Below, piece after piece: positions 34,080-42,857 of a stretch of DNA of 64,000 nucleotides (position 1 is its first letter; every line of letters begins with the position of its first letter). A program made the translations under genes and the position numbers. Below the pieces are notes generated by a model. It did no database searches and was not told the DNA's origin. It saw nothing but the letters and a program-made list of their open reading frames with translations. The DNA comes from an uncultured Bradyrhizobium sp. (lineage in GTDB: Bacteria; Pseudomonadota; Alphaproteobacteria; Rhizobiales; Xanthobacteraceae). Where the stretch lies: positions 85,454 through 149,453 of the forward strand of contig NZ_CANSMR010000019.1 in assembly GCF_947648125.1 (NCBI RefSeq), read 5' to 3'.

Positions 34080-35953
34080 GCGCTCCTGATACGATTCTGC
34101 ATCGCGGCCTGTTCACCACGCTCGACCGGTCCAACCCGGCCGCGAGCGCCGTCGCCATCAAGGACGGGCGCTTCACGGCGGTCGGCCACGACCACGACGT
34201 GATGAAACTCGCCGGACCATCGACCAGGGTGATCGATCTGAAGGGACGGCGCGTCCTGCCCGGGCTGATCGACAATCATCTTCACATCATACGCGGCGGG
34301 CTCAACTTCAACATGGAGCTGCGTTGGGACGGCGTGTGGTCGCTGGCCGACGCGATGGCCATGTTGCGCAAGCAGGTCGCGATCACGCCGCCGCCGCAAT
34401 GGGTGCGCGTCGTCGGCGGATTCACCGCGCACCAGTTCGCCGAGCGGCGCCTGCCGACGATCGACGAGCTCAACGCCGTCGCGCCGGATACGCCGGTCTT
34501 CATCCTCCATCTCTACGACCGCGCGATGCTCAATGCGGCAGCGCTGCGCGCCGTCGGCTACACCAAGGATACTCCGGAGCCTCCGGGCGGCGAGATCACG
34601 CGCGACGCGAAGGGCAACCCGACAGGGCTCCTGCTCGCCAAGCCGAACGCCAACATCCTCTATGCGACGCTGGCCAAAGGACCGAAGCTGCCGTTCGATT
34701 ACCAGGTCAATTCGACCCGGCACTTCATGCGTGAGTTGAACCGGCTCGGCGTCACCGGCGCGATCGACGCCGGCGGCGGCTTCCAGAACTACCCCGAGGA
34801 CTATGCGGTCATCCAGAAGCTCTCGGACGAGGGGCAGCTCACGATCCGCCTGGCCTACAACCTCTTTACCCAGAAGCCGCAGGGTGAAAAGGACGATTTC
34901 CTGAACTGGACAAGGACCTCCAAGTACCAGCAGGGCACCGATTACTTCCGCCACAACGGCGCCGGAGAGATGCTGGTGTTCTCGGCAGCCGATTTCGAGG
35001 ACTTCCGGGTCGCCCGGCCGGACATGCCGCCGGAGATGGAAGGCGAACTCGAGGGCGTCGTTCGTATCCTCGTCCAGAACAAATGGCCATGGCGCCTGCA
35101 CGCGACCTATGACGAGACGATCTCGCGTGCGCTCGATGTGTTCGAGAAGGTCAACCAGGACATGCCGCTGGACGGCCTGCATTGGTTCTTCGATCACGCC
35201 GAGACCATTTCCGACCAGTCGATCGATCGCATCGCCGCGCTCGGCGGCGGCATCGCCGTGCAGCACCGCATGGCCTATCAGGGTGAGTATTTCGTCGAAC
35301 GCTACGGATATGGCGCGGCTGAAGCGACGCCACCCGTGAAGAAGATGCTCGATAAGGGCGTCAAGGTGTCCGCGGGCACCGACGCGACCCGGGTCGCATC
35401 CTACAATCCCTGGGTCTCGCTCGCCTGGCTTGTGACCGGCATGACGGTCGGCGGCTTGCGGCTCTATCCGCCGCGCAACTGCCTCGACCGCGAGACCGCG
35501 CTGCGGATGTGGACCGAGAATGTCACCTGGTTCTCGAATGAGGAAGGCAAGAAGGGACGTATCGAGGTCGGGCAGCTCGCCGATCTCATCGTTCCGGATC
35601 GCGACTATTTCTCATGCAGCGAAGCCGAGATCGCCGATACGTCGAGCGACCTCACGGTGGTCGGCGGCCGTATTGTCTACGGTGCCGGAGATTTCAAGGC
35701 GCTCGATACCAACGCACCACCGCCGGCGATGCCGGATTGGTCGCCGGTGCGCAGCTTCGGCGGCTATGGCGATTGGCTCGGAGCTGACGGCAAGGCAAAG
35801 GCCGTCAGAGCGAACGCCATGCAGATGTGCGGTTGCGCCAGTGGCTGCGGTGTGCACGGCCATGACCATGCCCGCGCCTGGACCGGCAAGCTGCCGCTTT
35901 CGGACCTCAAGAGCTTCTGGGGCGCGCTCGGCTGCGCCTGCTGGGCGGTTTGA
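34076..35953 (+). CDS. YtcJ-like amidohydrolase with Cys/His-rich tail
   Basis: 625 residues from the ATG at 34076, inside the XapX stop. Amidohydrolase_3 type: N-terminal beta-sandwich, then LPGLIDNHLH with metal-binding His68 and His70, a TIM barrel containing GLHWFFDHAE, AGTDATRVASYNPW, and a return to the sandwich (GRIEVGQLADLIVPDRDYF). The last ~50 residues are unusual: MQMCGCASGCGVHGHDHARA and later LGCACWAV, which offers many possible metal ligands. The substrate is unknown; relatives hydrolyse N-substituted formamides and similar amides. The gene sits in a tight seven-gene run. Confidence 0.88.
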   Translation: MSAPDTILHRGLFTTLDRSNPAASAVAIKDGRFTAVGHDHDVMKLAGPSTRVIDLKGRRVLPGLIDNHLHIIRGGLNFNMELRWDGVWSLADAMAMLRKQVAITPPPQWVRVVGGFTAHQFAERRLPTIDELNAVAPDTPVFILHLYDRAMLNAAALRAVGYTKDTPEPPGGEITRDAKGNPTGLLLAKPNANILYATLAKGPKLPFDYQVNSTRHFMRELNRLGVTGAIDAGGGFQNYPEDYAVIQKLSDEGQLTIRLAYNLFTQKPQGEKDDFLNWTRTSKYQQGTDYFRHNGAGEMLVFSAADFEDFRVARPDMPPEMEGELEGVVRILVQNKWPWRLHATYDETISRALDVFEKVNQDMPLDGLHWFFDHAETISDQSIDRIAALGGGIAVQHRMAYQGEYFVERYGYGAAEATPPVKKMLDKGVKVSAGTDATRVASYNPWVSLAWLVTGMTVGGLRLYPPRNCLDRETALRMWTENVTWFSNEEGKKGRIEVGQLADLIVPDRDYFSCSEAEIADTSSDLTVVGGRIVYGAGDFKALDTNAPPPAMPDWSPVRSFGGYGDWLGADGKAKAVRANAMQMCGCASGCGVHGHDHARAWTGKLPLSDLKSFWGALGCACWAV

Positions 35954-35954
35954 G

Positions 35955-36395
35955 ATGCATGCGAAGGCCGGCACGCCGCGCTGGGTCGCAGCCATCCTGT
36001 CCTGGTCGTGGCTGCTCCCGATCGCCAGGGGCGCGCTGGTCTCCGCCTTCCTGATCGGCGGCATCCAGAAGCTCGCCGATTTCCCGGCAGCGGTCGCCGA
36101 GCAGGCGCATTTCGGTCTGCAACCGGCCTGGCTGTGGGCCGTAGCGGCGATCGTCGTCGAGCTTGGCGGCTCGCTGCTGGTCATCGCCAACCGGTTCGTC
36201 TGGCTTGGCGCCGGCGGACTGGGCGTGCTCACTTTCGTGGCGATGCTGACGGCGAACGCATTCTGGCTGTCCACAGGCCACGAACGGTTCATGGCGATCA
36301 ATGCGTTCTTCGAACACCTCGGCCTCATCGCCGGTCTTGTCGTCGTGACGATCTGCGCTGAAAAGACGCAACCTCGTCGAATCAGCGAATCCTAG
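35955..36395 (+). CDS. DoxX-family membrane protein
   Basis: 146 residues, starting one base after the amidohydrolase stop. Four membrane segments (~22-40, ~58-76, ~82-102, ~118-138), with IARGALVSAFLIGGIQKLAD and FVAMLTANAFWLS typical of the DoxX fold. DoxX-like proteins are quinone-linked or redox membrane subunits; no catalytic residues can be named. The spacing indicates co-translation with the amidohydrolase. Confidence 0.8.
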   Translation: MHAKAGTPRWVAAILSWSWLLPIARGALVSAFLIGGIQKLADFPAAVAEQAHFGLQPAWLWAVAAIVVELGGSLLVIANRFVWLGAGGLGVLTFVAMLTANAFWLSTGHERFMAINAFFEHLGLIAGLVVVTICAEKTQPRRISES

Positions 36396-36420
36396 TCCAA
36401 TCTCGCTCAAGGAGTTGTCC

Positions 36421-37374
36421 ATGAAACGGCTATCGGCATCGATCCTGCTCTTGTCGGTTGCGGCTCTTGCCGCAACGGCGCCGGCGGTCGCCAGGGATGC
36501 GGGAAAGGCCGGCAGGGAGATAGTTGCGGTGGCGCCGCAGTACGATACGACGCATGTCTATGTCGCGCCGGATGACGTGGACAAGTTCGTGTCGAGCTTT
36601 CTGGCGACTTTCGGCGGCCAGAGCACCAAGCAGGTTGTTGCAACGGTCACGCCCACGCCGAGCAGCACGACCTCGCAGCTGCTTCAGACGCCGGTCGGGA
36701 CGGTCTCGCTGTTCGGCTTCAAGACGCCGGTGCCGTATCCGTTCGGCGCCGAACGGAACGGATATCTTGTCAGCGATATCGACGTTGCGATCAAGGCCGC
36801 CCGTGCGGCGGGCGCCGACGTGATCGTCACGACGTTTCCGGATCCGATCGGACGCGACGCCGTGATCCAGTGGCCGGGCGGCGTCAATATGCAGATCTAC
36901 TGGCACACGACCAAGCCGAACTACGCCGCCTTCGAGAGGATCCCGGAGAACCGGGTCTACGTTTCGGCGGACCGAGCGGATGCGTTCGTGCGGAGCTTCC
37001 TTACCTTCTCGCGCGGGAAGGTCGTGTCGCAAACCGCGAAGGCCCCGGGGATCGAGATCGGCAAGACGGGACAGACTTACAAGCGGATTCGCATCGAATC
37101 GACATTCGGCAAGATGGTCGTTCTCGTGACCGACGGTCAGCTGCCCTATCCCTACGGCCGCGAGACGACGGGCTATGAGGTGGCGGATCTCGACGCGACG
37201 CTTGCCAAAGCAAAGACGGCCGGAGCCGCTGTCCTCGTCGAACCCTACACATCCGAAGGAAGGTCCGCGGCGATCGTGCAGTTTCCGGGCGGTTACATCG
37301 CGGAGATACATGCGACGTCTGCCAAACATGCTGCCCGTGCAGACCAGCAGCCTCCTGAACGCGCCTTGAAGTAA
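36421..37374 (+). CDS. exported two-module VOC (glyoxalase-like) protein
   Basis: 317 residues; AAGGAG lies upstream of the ATG. Signal peptide to PAVARDAG. Two related modules follow: TTHVYVAPDDVDKFVSSFLA ... VPYPFGAERNGYLVSDIDVA and NRVYVSADRADAFVRSFLTF ... LPYPYGRETTGYEVADLDAT. Each ends in an IQWPGGVNMQIYW / VQFPGGYIAEIHA strand with a possible Glu or metal ligand. This is a periplasmic VOC protein; substrate unknown. It sits between the DoxX and porin genes, suggesting a joint role. Confidence 0.8.
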   Translation: MKRLSASILLLSVAALAATAPAVARDAGKAGREIVAVAPQYDTTHVYVAPDDVDKFVSSFLATFGGQSTKQVVATVTPTPSSTTSQLLQTPVGTVSLFGFKTPVPYPFGAERNGYLVSDIDVAIKAARAAGADVIVTTFPDPIGRDAVIQWPGGVNMQIYWHTTKPNYAAFERIPENRVYVSADRADAFVRSFLTFSRGKVVSQTAKAPGIEIGKTGQTYKRIRIESTFGKMVVLVTDGQLPYPYGRETTGYEVADLDATLAKAKTAGAAVLVEPYTSEGRSAAIVQFPGGYIAEIHATSAKHAARADQQPPERALK

Positions 37375-38804
37375 TGGTCGTCATGCCGGCATGGATCGAC
37401 ACACGAATTGCCAGGACGCTATTGCCCCTTCTGGCGATCGCGTCCTCAGTCCATGCCGCCGTTGCGTCGGATGCGGATGACGCAACGGCGAAGCGACCTG
37501 CGATCCAAGCCAACCGATGGGCCGAGGATTGGTCGGTGCTTGCCGATCCCAGGTTGCGGACCGAACCTTTCGACGGGCTCAAATACATTCCCCTGTGGGC
37601 CACGGATCCGAAGAGCTACATCTCACTCGGGGCCACGTTGCGCGAGCGCTTCGAGTCGAATAGTGCGTCGGCATTTGGAACCAGCAACACCCCCGCGGAC
37701 AGCTATCTCCTGCAACGGCTTCAAGTTCATGCCGACGTGCATTTCGACGAAAACTGGCGGGCGTTCGTCCAGCTCGAGGACGACCGCGCCTTCGACAAGC
37801 AGAACGTCTCCTCGGTCGACCAGGACCGCCTCGATCTGCGACTGGCATTCATCGAGTATGTGAACACCACTGCGGCGGGCACCTTCAAGGCGCGCGCCGG
37901 ACGTCAGGATTTTGCGTTCGACCTGCAGCGCTTCGTTTCATCGCGGGACGGACCGAACGTGCGGCAATCCTTCGACGCGATCTGGGCCGATTGGGAGAGC
38001 GGTGCGTGGCGCATCCTCGGATTCGTCAGCCGGCCCGTCCAATATTTGGACGGGCGTCCGTTCGACGACACGTCGAACGACCGCTTCAAGTTCAGTACGC
38101 TGCGCGTGGAACGGAAGGTGTTCGGAAACGACGAGCTGTCCGGCTATTATTCGCTCTATGAGCGCAGCGACGCCAAGTATCTCGACGCGCGCGGCGATGA
38201 GCAGCGGCATGTTCTGGACATACGGTTCGCAGGCAAGGGCGCAGGGTTCGATTGGGACCTCGAGGCCATGGGGCAGGCCGGCCAGGTCGGTACGACGGAC
38301 GTGCGGGCCTGGGCGGTCGGTGCGCGGACGGGCTATACCTTTTCCGATGTGACGTGGCAGCCGCGCATCGGCCTGCAGCTTGACGCGGCGTCGGGCGACC
38401 GCCACCCCGGTGACGGTGTGATCGAGACCTTCAATCCGCTGTTTCCGAACGGCTACTATTTCACGCTGGGTGGCTACACGGGGTATGCCAATCTCATCCA
38501 TCTCAAGCCTGCGATCTTCGTCAATCCCACGGATCGGCTGAAAGTGATGGCGGCGGTTGCTTTCCAGTGGCGTCAGACGACGGCTGATGCGGTCTATGTC
38601 CAACCGAATGTGCCGGTCGCGGGAACGGCCGGAACCGGCAGCGCGTGGACGGGGGCTTACGGGCAGTTGCGCCTCGACTACGCCTTCAACGATCATCTCA
38701 CCGGCGCGATCGAAGCGGTACACTTCGCCGTCGGCAATACGATTCTCGGCGCCGGCGGGCACACCAGCAACTATCTCGGTCTCCAACTCCAATACGGCTG
38801 GTAG
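37374..38804 (+). CDS. alginate-export-type outer-membrane porin
   Basis: 476 residues; its ATG overlaps the previous TAA. A signal peptide (LLPLLAIASSVHAAVAS) is followed by a large beta-barrel of the Alginate_exp (AlgE-like) type: SYISLGATLRERFESNSAS, LLQRLQVHADVHFDENWRAF, GRQDFAFDLQRFVSSRDGPN, VRQSFDAIWADWE and a final strand NYLGLQLQYGW. Such proteins are often substrate-specific diffusion channels. In this operon it would admit the compound handled by the amidohydrolase or VOC proteins; that is inference. Confidence 0.85.
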   Translation: MVVMPAWIDTRIARTLLPLLAIASSVHAAVASDADDATAKRPAIQANRWAEDWSVLADPRLRTEPFDGLKYIPLWATDPKSYISLGATLRERFESNSASAFGTSNTPADSYLLQRLQVHADVHFDENWRAFVQLEDDRAFDKQNVSSVDQDRLDLRLAFIEYVNTTAAGTFKARAGRQDFAFDLQRFVSSRDGPNVRQSFDAIWADWESGAWRILGFVSRPVQYLDGRPFDDTSNDRFKFSTLRVERKVFGNDELSGYYSLYERSDAKYLDARGDEQRHVLDIRFAGKGAGFDWDLEAMGQAGQVGTTDVRAWAVGARTGYTFSDVTWQPRIGLQLDAASGDRHPGDGVIETFNPLFPNGYYFTLGGYTGYANLIHLKPAIFVNPTDRLKVMAAVAFQWRQTTADAVYVQPNVPVAGTAGTGSAWTGAYGQLRLDYAFNDHLTGAIEAVHFAVGNTILGAGGHTSNYLGLQLQYGW

Positions 38805-38805
38805 C

Positions 38806-39501
38806 ATGTCAAAGCCTGTTTCCTTTCTCGCTCTCCTGATGAGCCTCAACGCCGGTTTCGTTGACACGGCCGGCTTCCTTGCGCTTCAGGGGCTCTTCAC
38901 GGCGCATGTCACCGGCAACTTCGTCACGTTCGGTGCCGCCATCGTGCTCGGAACGTCCGGCGCGTTGGCCAAGCTGCTTGCGCTTCCTGTCTTCTGCGCC
39001 GTTGTGATCGTGACGAGGATATTCAGCTTCTATCTCCCGGTCATGGGACTACCGATCCTCCGCTCGATGCTGGCGATCAAGACCCTGCTTCTCGCGATAG
39101 GTGGTGCAGCGGCTGTCCATTTCGGGCCATTCACGCAAGGCGACAGTTGGCAGGCGGTCGTCACCGGAATGCTTCTCGTTGCCGCGATGGCCATTCAGAA
39201 CGCAGCCCACCGCATCCACATGGGGACGGATCCTCCCAGCACGCTGATGACGGGAACGACGACCCAGATCATGATCGATGTCGCTGACGTCCTGCGGCTT
39301 GCCCCGGCCTCCGTTCTGAGCGTTGCCTGGCCCCGCTTGGGTAAGATGTCGGCGAGTGTGGCTGCGTTCGCGTTGGGGTGCGCGGCGGGCGCCTGCCTCT
39401 ATGCCAAGTTCGGTACCTGGTGCTTCGTGCTGCCTCCGCTTCTCGCATTGCCGGCCGTGTTTCTTGCAGGAGCCGAGCCCGCACCGGAAAAGACGGCCTA
39501 G
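38806..39501 (+). CDS. DUF1275 (YoaK-type) membrane protein
   Basis: 231 residues starting one base past the porin stop. Pattern LLMSLNAGFVDTAGFLALQG, LFTAHVTGNFVTFGAAI, MAIQNAAHRIHMGTDPPSTL and MTGTTTQIMID is diagnostic of DUF1275. Six membrane segments. Function unknown; transport is assumed from topology. Confidence 0.88.
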   Translation: MSKPVSFLALLMSLNAGFVDTAGFLALQGLFTAHVTGNFVTFGAAIVLGTSGALAKLLALPVFCAVVIVTRIFSFYLPVMGLPILRSMLAIKTLLLAIGGAAAVHFGPFTQGDSWQAVVTGMLLVAAMAIQNAAHRIHMGTDPPSTLMTGTTTQIMIDVADVLRLAPASVLSVAWPRLGKMSASVAAFALGCAAGACLYAKFGTWCFVLPPLLALPAVFLAGAEPAPEKTA

Positions 39502-39507
39502 CGCGCG

Positions 39508-41109
39508 ATGAGTTCAGCCGAGTCTTTCCAGACTATCCTTCTGCTGCTGATGATCGCCGTGATGCTCGACACGGTGGCCCGTCGCTTGCGCCTGCCGTCC
39601 GCGTCGGTGCTCGTGCTGGCCGGCATTGTGCTGGCCCTGGTTCCGGGACTTCCCGAAGTGGAGTTCGACCCGGACTTCGTCATGGTGCTGTTTCTGCCGC
39701 CGCTCTTGCTCTCCGGCGCCTATTTCACGGTGTGGCCTGACTTTCGCGCCAATCTCAGGATCATCCTGCAGTTGGCAGTCGGAGCCGTCGTGTTGACGAC
39801 CCTGCTGGTCGGTGTCGTGACCCACTTCTTCTTCCCGGCATTGCCCTGGGCGGCGTGTTTTGCGCTTGGCGCAATCGTTTCGCCGCCCGACGCCGTCGCG
39901 GCGCGGGCCGTGCTCGACCATCTCAGCGTTCCGCCGCGCATCGCTGTCCTGCTCGAAGGCGAAAGCCTCATCAACGACGCATCGGGCCTCGTTCTCTTTC
40001 GTTTCGCAGTCGCTGCCGCACTGACCGGTGCCTTCAGCGCCGGGGCGGCCGCAGGAAGTTTCGTCTATGTCTCTGCCGTGGGCATCGGGATCGGTCTTGC
40101 GCTCGGCTGGATCTGCGCTTTCGTCGCCGGAAGGTTGACTGACGCCAGGCTCACCGTGGTCTGGACGTTCCTGTCCGCCTGGGCCGCTTACCTGCTGGCC
40201 GATCGCCTGCACGTGTCGGGCGTGCTTTCGACGGTTGCATGTGGGCTGGTCCTTGGACGTCTGCAACACAAGGCCCTGAGCGCGGCGTCCCGCGTGCAGG
40301 CGCTGGCGGTATGGTCCGTCGTCACCTTCGTGATGGAGGCGTTGGTCTTCGTACTGGTGGGGTTGGCGCTCCGGGGTGTTCTCCACCGGTTCGGCTCAGA
40401 TTGGGGGATCGTGCGTACGCTCGCGCCCGCGGCCGCGACGATCTTTGCGGTGCTCGTGCTCGCCAGGTTCGCGTGGATTTTCCCGACCGCCTACATTCCG
40501 AGGGCGCTGATCCCTTCTCTGCGCGAGCGGGATCCCTATCCACCGCTGGCCGTTCCGTTGGTGATGAGCTGGGCCGGGATGCGCGGGGTCGTCAGTCTCG
40601 CCGCCGCATTGTCATTGCCGGAGCAATTTCCGGGCCGCGACATCATCCTGTTCGTGACCTTCTGCGTCGTCGCCGCGACCATCGTCGTCCTCGGACTGAC
40701 GCTCGGTCCGGTCGCGAAGATGCTGGCGGGGAAGGAGTTCTTGCTTCACGGCGAGGAGACACTGTCCGAAGAGGCTATCCGGGCCGAAATCGCGCGAGCC
40801 CAGTTCGACTCCATCAGCGCGCATTCTCTCGGTTCCGAGGGGAAGCACGCGCATCCGCGACTCGTCGAACAATACGGGCATCGTCTGGCGGTTGCCGAGG
40901 ACCATGTCCTCGCCAAGGGCCCTCACGGGGAGCGGAGACTTCAGCATTACCGCGCCGTATTGATCGCGGTGGAGGCAGGCCGCTCCAAGCTCCTGGAGCT
41001 CTTCAATGCCGGGCGCATCCACGACAGCGTCATGCACCGGCTGGAAGGAGAGCTGGATCAGGAGGAGCTTTTCGCGGCGCGTGTCGTCGAGGTGATGGAA
41101 GGCGGTTGA
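39508..41109 (+). CDS. CPA1-type Na+/H+ antiporter
   Basis: 533 residues, ~12 membrane segments in the first 410. Family motifs: FLPPLLLSGAYFTVWPDFR, ALGAIVSPPDAVAARAVLDH with the transport Asp pair region, LLEGESLINDASGLVLFRFA with the ND motif, and VMSWAGMRGVVSLAAALSLP. The cytoplasmic tail (~415-533) is helical and charged. It exchanges cytoplasmic H+ or Na+ for homeostasis. It is the last gene of the run, and a 12-bp hairpin follows. Confidence 0.9.
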   Translation: MSSAESFQTILLLLMIAVMLDTVARRLRLPSASVLVLAGIVLALVPGLPEVEFDPDFVMVLFLPPLLLSGAYFTVWPDFRANLRIILQLAVGAVVLTTLLVGVVTHFFFPALPWAACFALGAIVSPPDAVAARAVLDHLSVPPRIAVLLEGESLINDASGLVLFRFAVAAALTGAFSAGAAAGSFVYVSAVGIGIGLALGWICAFVAGRLTDARLTVVWTFLSAWAAYLLADRLHVSGVLSTVACGLVLGRLQHKALSAASRVQALAVWSVVTFVMEALVFVLVGLALRGVLHRFGSDWGIVRTLAPAAATIFAVLVLARFAWIFPTAYIPRALIPSLRERDPYPPLAVPLVMSWAGMRGVVSLAAALSLPEQFPGRDIILFVTFCVVAATIVVLGLTLGPVAKMLAGKEFLLHGEETLSEEAIRAEIARAQFDSISAHSLGSEGKHAHPRLVEQYGHRLAVAEDHVLAKGPHGERRLQHYRAVLIAVEAGRSKLLELFNAGRIHDSVMHRLEGELDQEELFAARVVEVMEGG

Positions 41110-41128
41110 CGGGCGCGTCCATGGCAAT

Positions 41129-41161
41129 GGAGCCGAACTGCCGGCGTGACAGTTCGGCTCC
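41129..41161. terminator. bidirectional terminator hairpin
   Basis: Perfect 12-bp stem GGAGCCGAACTG / CAGTTCGGCTCC with a 9-base loop, lying between the stop of the antiporter and the stop of the convergent esterase gene. Confidence 0.75.
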
Positions 41162-41169
41162 TGATCAAG

Positions 41170-41799
41170 CTAGGCAACCAGGGTATCGACGCTGGTAATC
41201 CAGTCGCGGGATAAGTTGACGTCCGCCTGCGACAGTTGGTGGCCGGCTGGCAGAGTCCTGAGGATCACCTTGGCTCCCGCATCGGCGAGCATGGCCGACA
41301 GTCTGGCCGCATTGCCGGCCGGAACGATCGGGTCTGCCTGCCCCGAAAGGATGAGCACCGGTTTGCCGTCGAGCCTGGCTTTGGGCGGATCCGACAGCGG
41401 CACCATCGCTCGAAGCAGGACTGCGCCGGCGAGAGCGTCCGGCTTCATCAGGAGAAGCGCGGCCGCGATATTCGCCCCGTTGGAAAATCCCACCGCAACC
41501 GGCGCCGCGATGCCGTGGCGCTGCCGCGCGCTCTCGACGAATGCACCAAGCTCCAGGGCACGCTTGCGCACGTCTTGTTCGTCGAACACGCCCTCCGCCA
41601 GGCGGCGGAAGAAGCGCGGCATGCCGTGTTCGAGGACGCGGCCGCGTGGCGAGAGCAGGGCCGAACCCGGCGATATCATGGCGCCGAGTTGCAGCAGATC
41701 GTTCTCGTCGCCGCCGGTGCCGTGCAGGAGCAGGAGCGGCGGCGCACCGGGCCTGGTTCCGGGCTCAAAGCGATAGATGAATGAGGACTCGTCCGTCAC
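41170..41799 (-). CDS. alpha/beta hydrolase, carboxylesterase/phospholipase type
   Basis: 209 residues from a GTG at 41799 that overlaps the stop of the dioxygenase gene (GTGA), so the two are translationally coupled. YpfH/Abhydrolase_2-like: LLLLHGTGGDENDLLQLG, nucleophile Ser in VGFSNGANIAAALLL, Asp in LSGQADPIVP and His in LPAGHQLSQAD. In this family partnerships with MhqO-type dioxygenases are known (MhqD/MhqO in Bacillus, linked to quinone resistance); the same role is plausible here. Confidence 0.88.
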   Translation of the reverse strand: MTDESSFIYRFEPGTRPGAPPLLLLHGTGGDENDLLQLGAMISPGSALLSPRGRVLEHGMPRFFRRLAEGVFDEQDVRKRALELGAFVESARQRHGIAAPVAVGFSNGANIAAALLLMKPDALAGAVLLRAMVPLSDPPKARLDGKPVLILSGQADPIVPAGNAARLSAMLADAGAKVILRTLPAGHQLSQADVNLSRDWITSVDTLVA

Positions 41800-42734
41800 G
41801 ACACGGCTCCTTCCAGCTTCGGCAAGACACCCTCGATCTCCTTGCGGTGCGACTCGAGGAAGCTCGGCAGTTTCAGTGCGCGTCCCAGCGTCTCCACCGG
41901 CTCATCGACGGCAAAGCCCGGGATGTCGGTCGCAATCTCGAACAGCACGCCACCGGGTTCACGGAAGTAGATCGAGCGGAAGTAGTTGCGATCCTTCTGT
42001 TCGGTCGGATGCAGTCCGTGACTGTCCACGAGCCGCTGCGCCATTCTGCCCTGCTCGGCGTCGTCGGCCGCGCGGAAAGCGATATGGTGCACCGAACCGC
42101 CGCCTTGATGACCCCGCAGGAATCCCTTCGCCTCATAGATGTCGACGACGCTTCCGTTGATGTCACCGGCCGCCTTGTAGCGGATCACGGAGCCCTCTCG
42201 GGCCGTCTCCTTGAAGCCGAACACGTCAGTCAGGACCGCCGCGGTTTTCCCGGCATTGTCGAGCAGCAGGGTCACGCCGTGAAAGCCGCGGATCGCGTGC
42301 TCGACCGGAACGTCGCCATTGCTCCAGGCCGGCTCGTCTTCGGCGCCCGGCACGCCGACGAGCGCCAGCGCCATGCCGTCCGGATCCGTGAACGGCAGGA
42401 CCGATTCTCCGAACCGCTTTTCCAGCGCTTCGTAATGAATGCCCTTTTGAAGGAAACGCTGCGTCCAGTAGCCGAGCGAGCGTTGCGGCACGCGAAAGGC
42501 GGTCTGGTGGGTCTCGCCGACGCCCCTCCGGCCCGGAGGAACGCCCTGCCAGGGAAAGAACGTCAGGATCGTGCCGGGCCGGCCGGTCTCGTCGCCATAG
42601 TAGAAATGATAGGTGGCCGGATCGTCGAAATTGACGGTCCGCTTGACGAACCGCAGGCCGAGATCCCGCGTGTAGAAGCCGAAATTCCTGATGGGGTCAC
42701 CGGCAATGGCGGTGACGTGATGAAGTCCTGACAT
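41796..42734 (-). CDS. VOC-family ring-cleavage-type dioxygenase (MhqO-like)
   Basis: 312 residues from the ATG at 42734 with GGAGGG upstream. Two VOC modules: SGLHHVTAIAGDPIRNFGFY, TVNFDDPATYHFYYGDETGR and the second beginning RGFHGVTLLLDNAGKT. Metal ligands are probably His in GLHHVT, His in VHHIAFRA and Glu in GVLFEIATD. It is homologous to the protein at 25762. With the coupled esterase and the divergent LysR gene it looks like a quinone/hydroquinone-stress unit comparable to mhqDO (established for Bacillus; inferred here). Confidence 0.9.
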   Translation of the reverse strand: MSGLHHVTAIAGDPIRNFGFYTRDLGLRFVKRTVNFDDPATYHFYYGDETGRPGTILTFFPWQGVPPGRRGVGETHQTAFRVPQRSLGYWTQRFLQKGIHYEALEKRFGESVLPFTDPDGMALALVGVPGAEDEPAWSNGDVPVEHAIRGFHGVTLLLDNAGKTAAVLTDVFGFKETAREGSVIRYKAAGDINGSVVDIYEAKGFLRGHQGGGSVHHIAFRAADDAEQGRMAQRLVDSHGLHPTEQKDRNYFRSIYFREPGGVLFEIATDIPGFAVDEPVETLGRALKLPSFLESHRKEIEGVLPKLEGAVS

Positions 42735-42857
42735 GTTTTCCCTCCAGCTCGATTGAGCAACTTCGTTTCGGGAGCACATATCGGATGGCTTTGTTCTGAG
42801 GACAATTCATGCTTTTATGGCGTCTATGTCTACGATTTGGCGACAATCGAGGGGTGG

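Noticed and set aside
34001-35266. 421-codon minus-strand frame
   Set aside because: It lies antisense within the amidohydrolase gene, which has complete family motifs.
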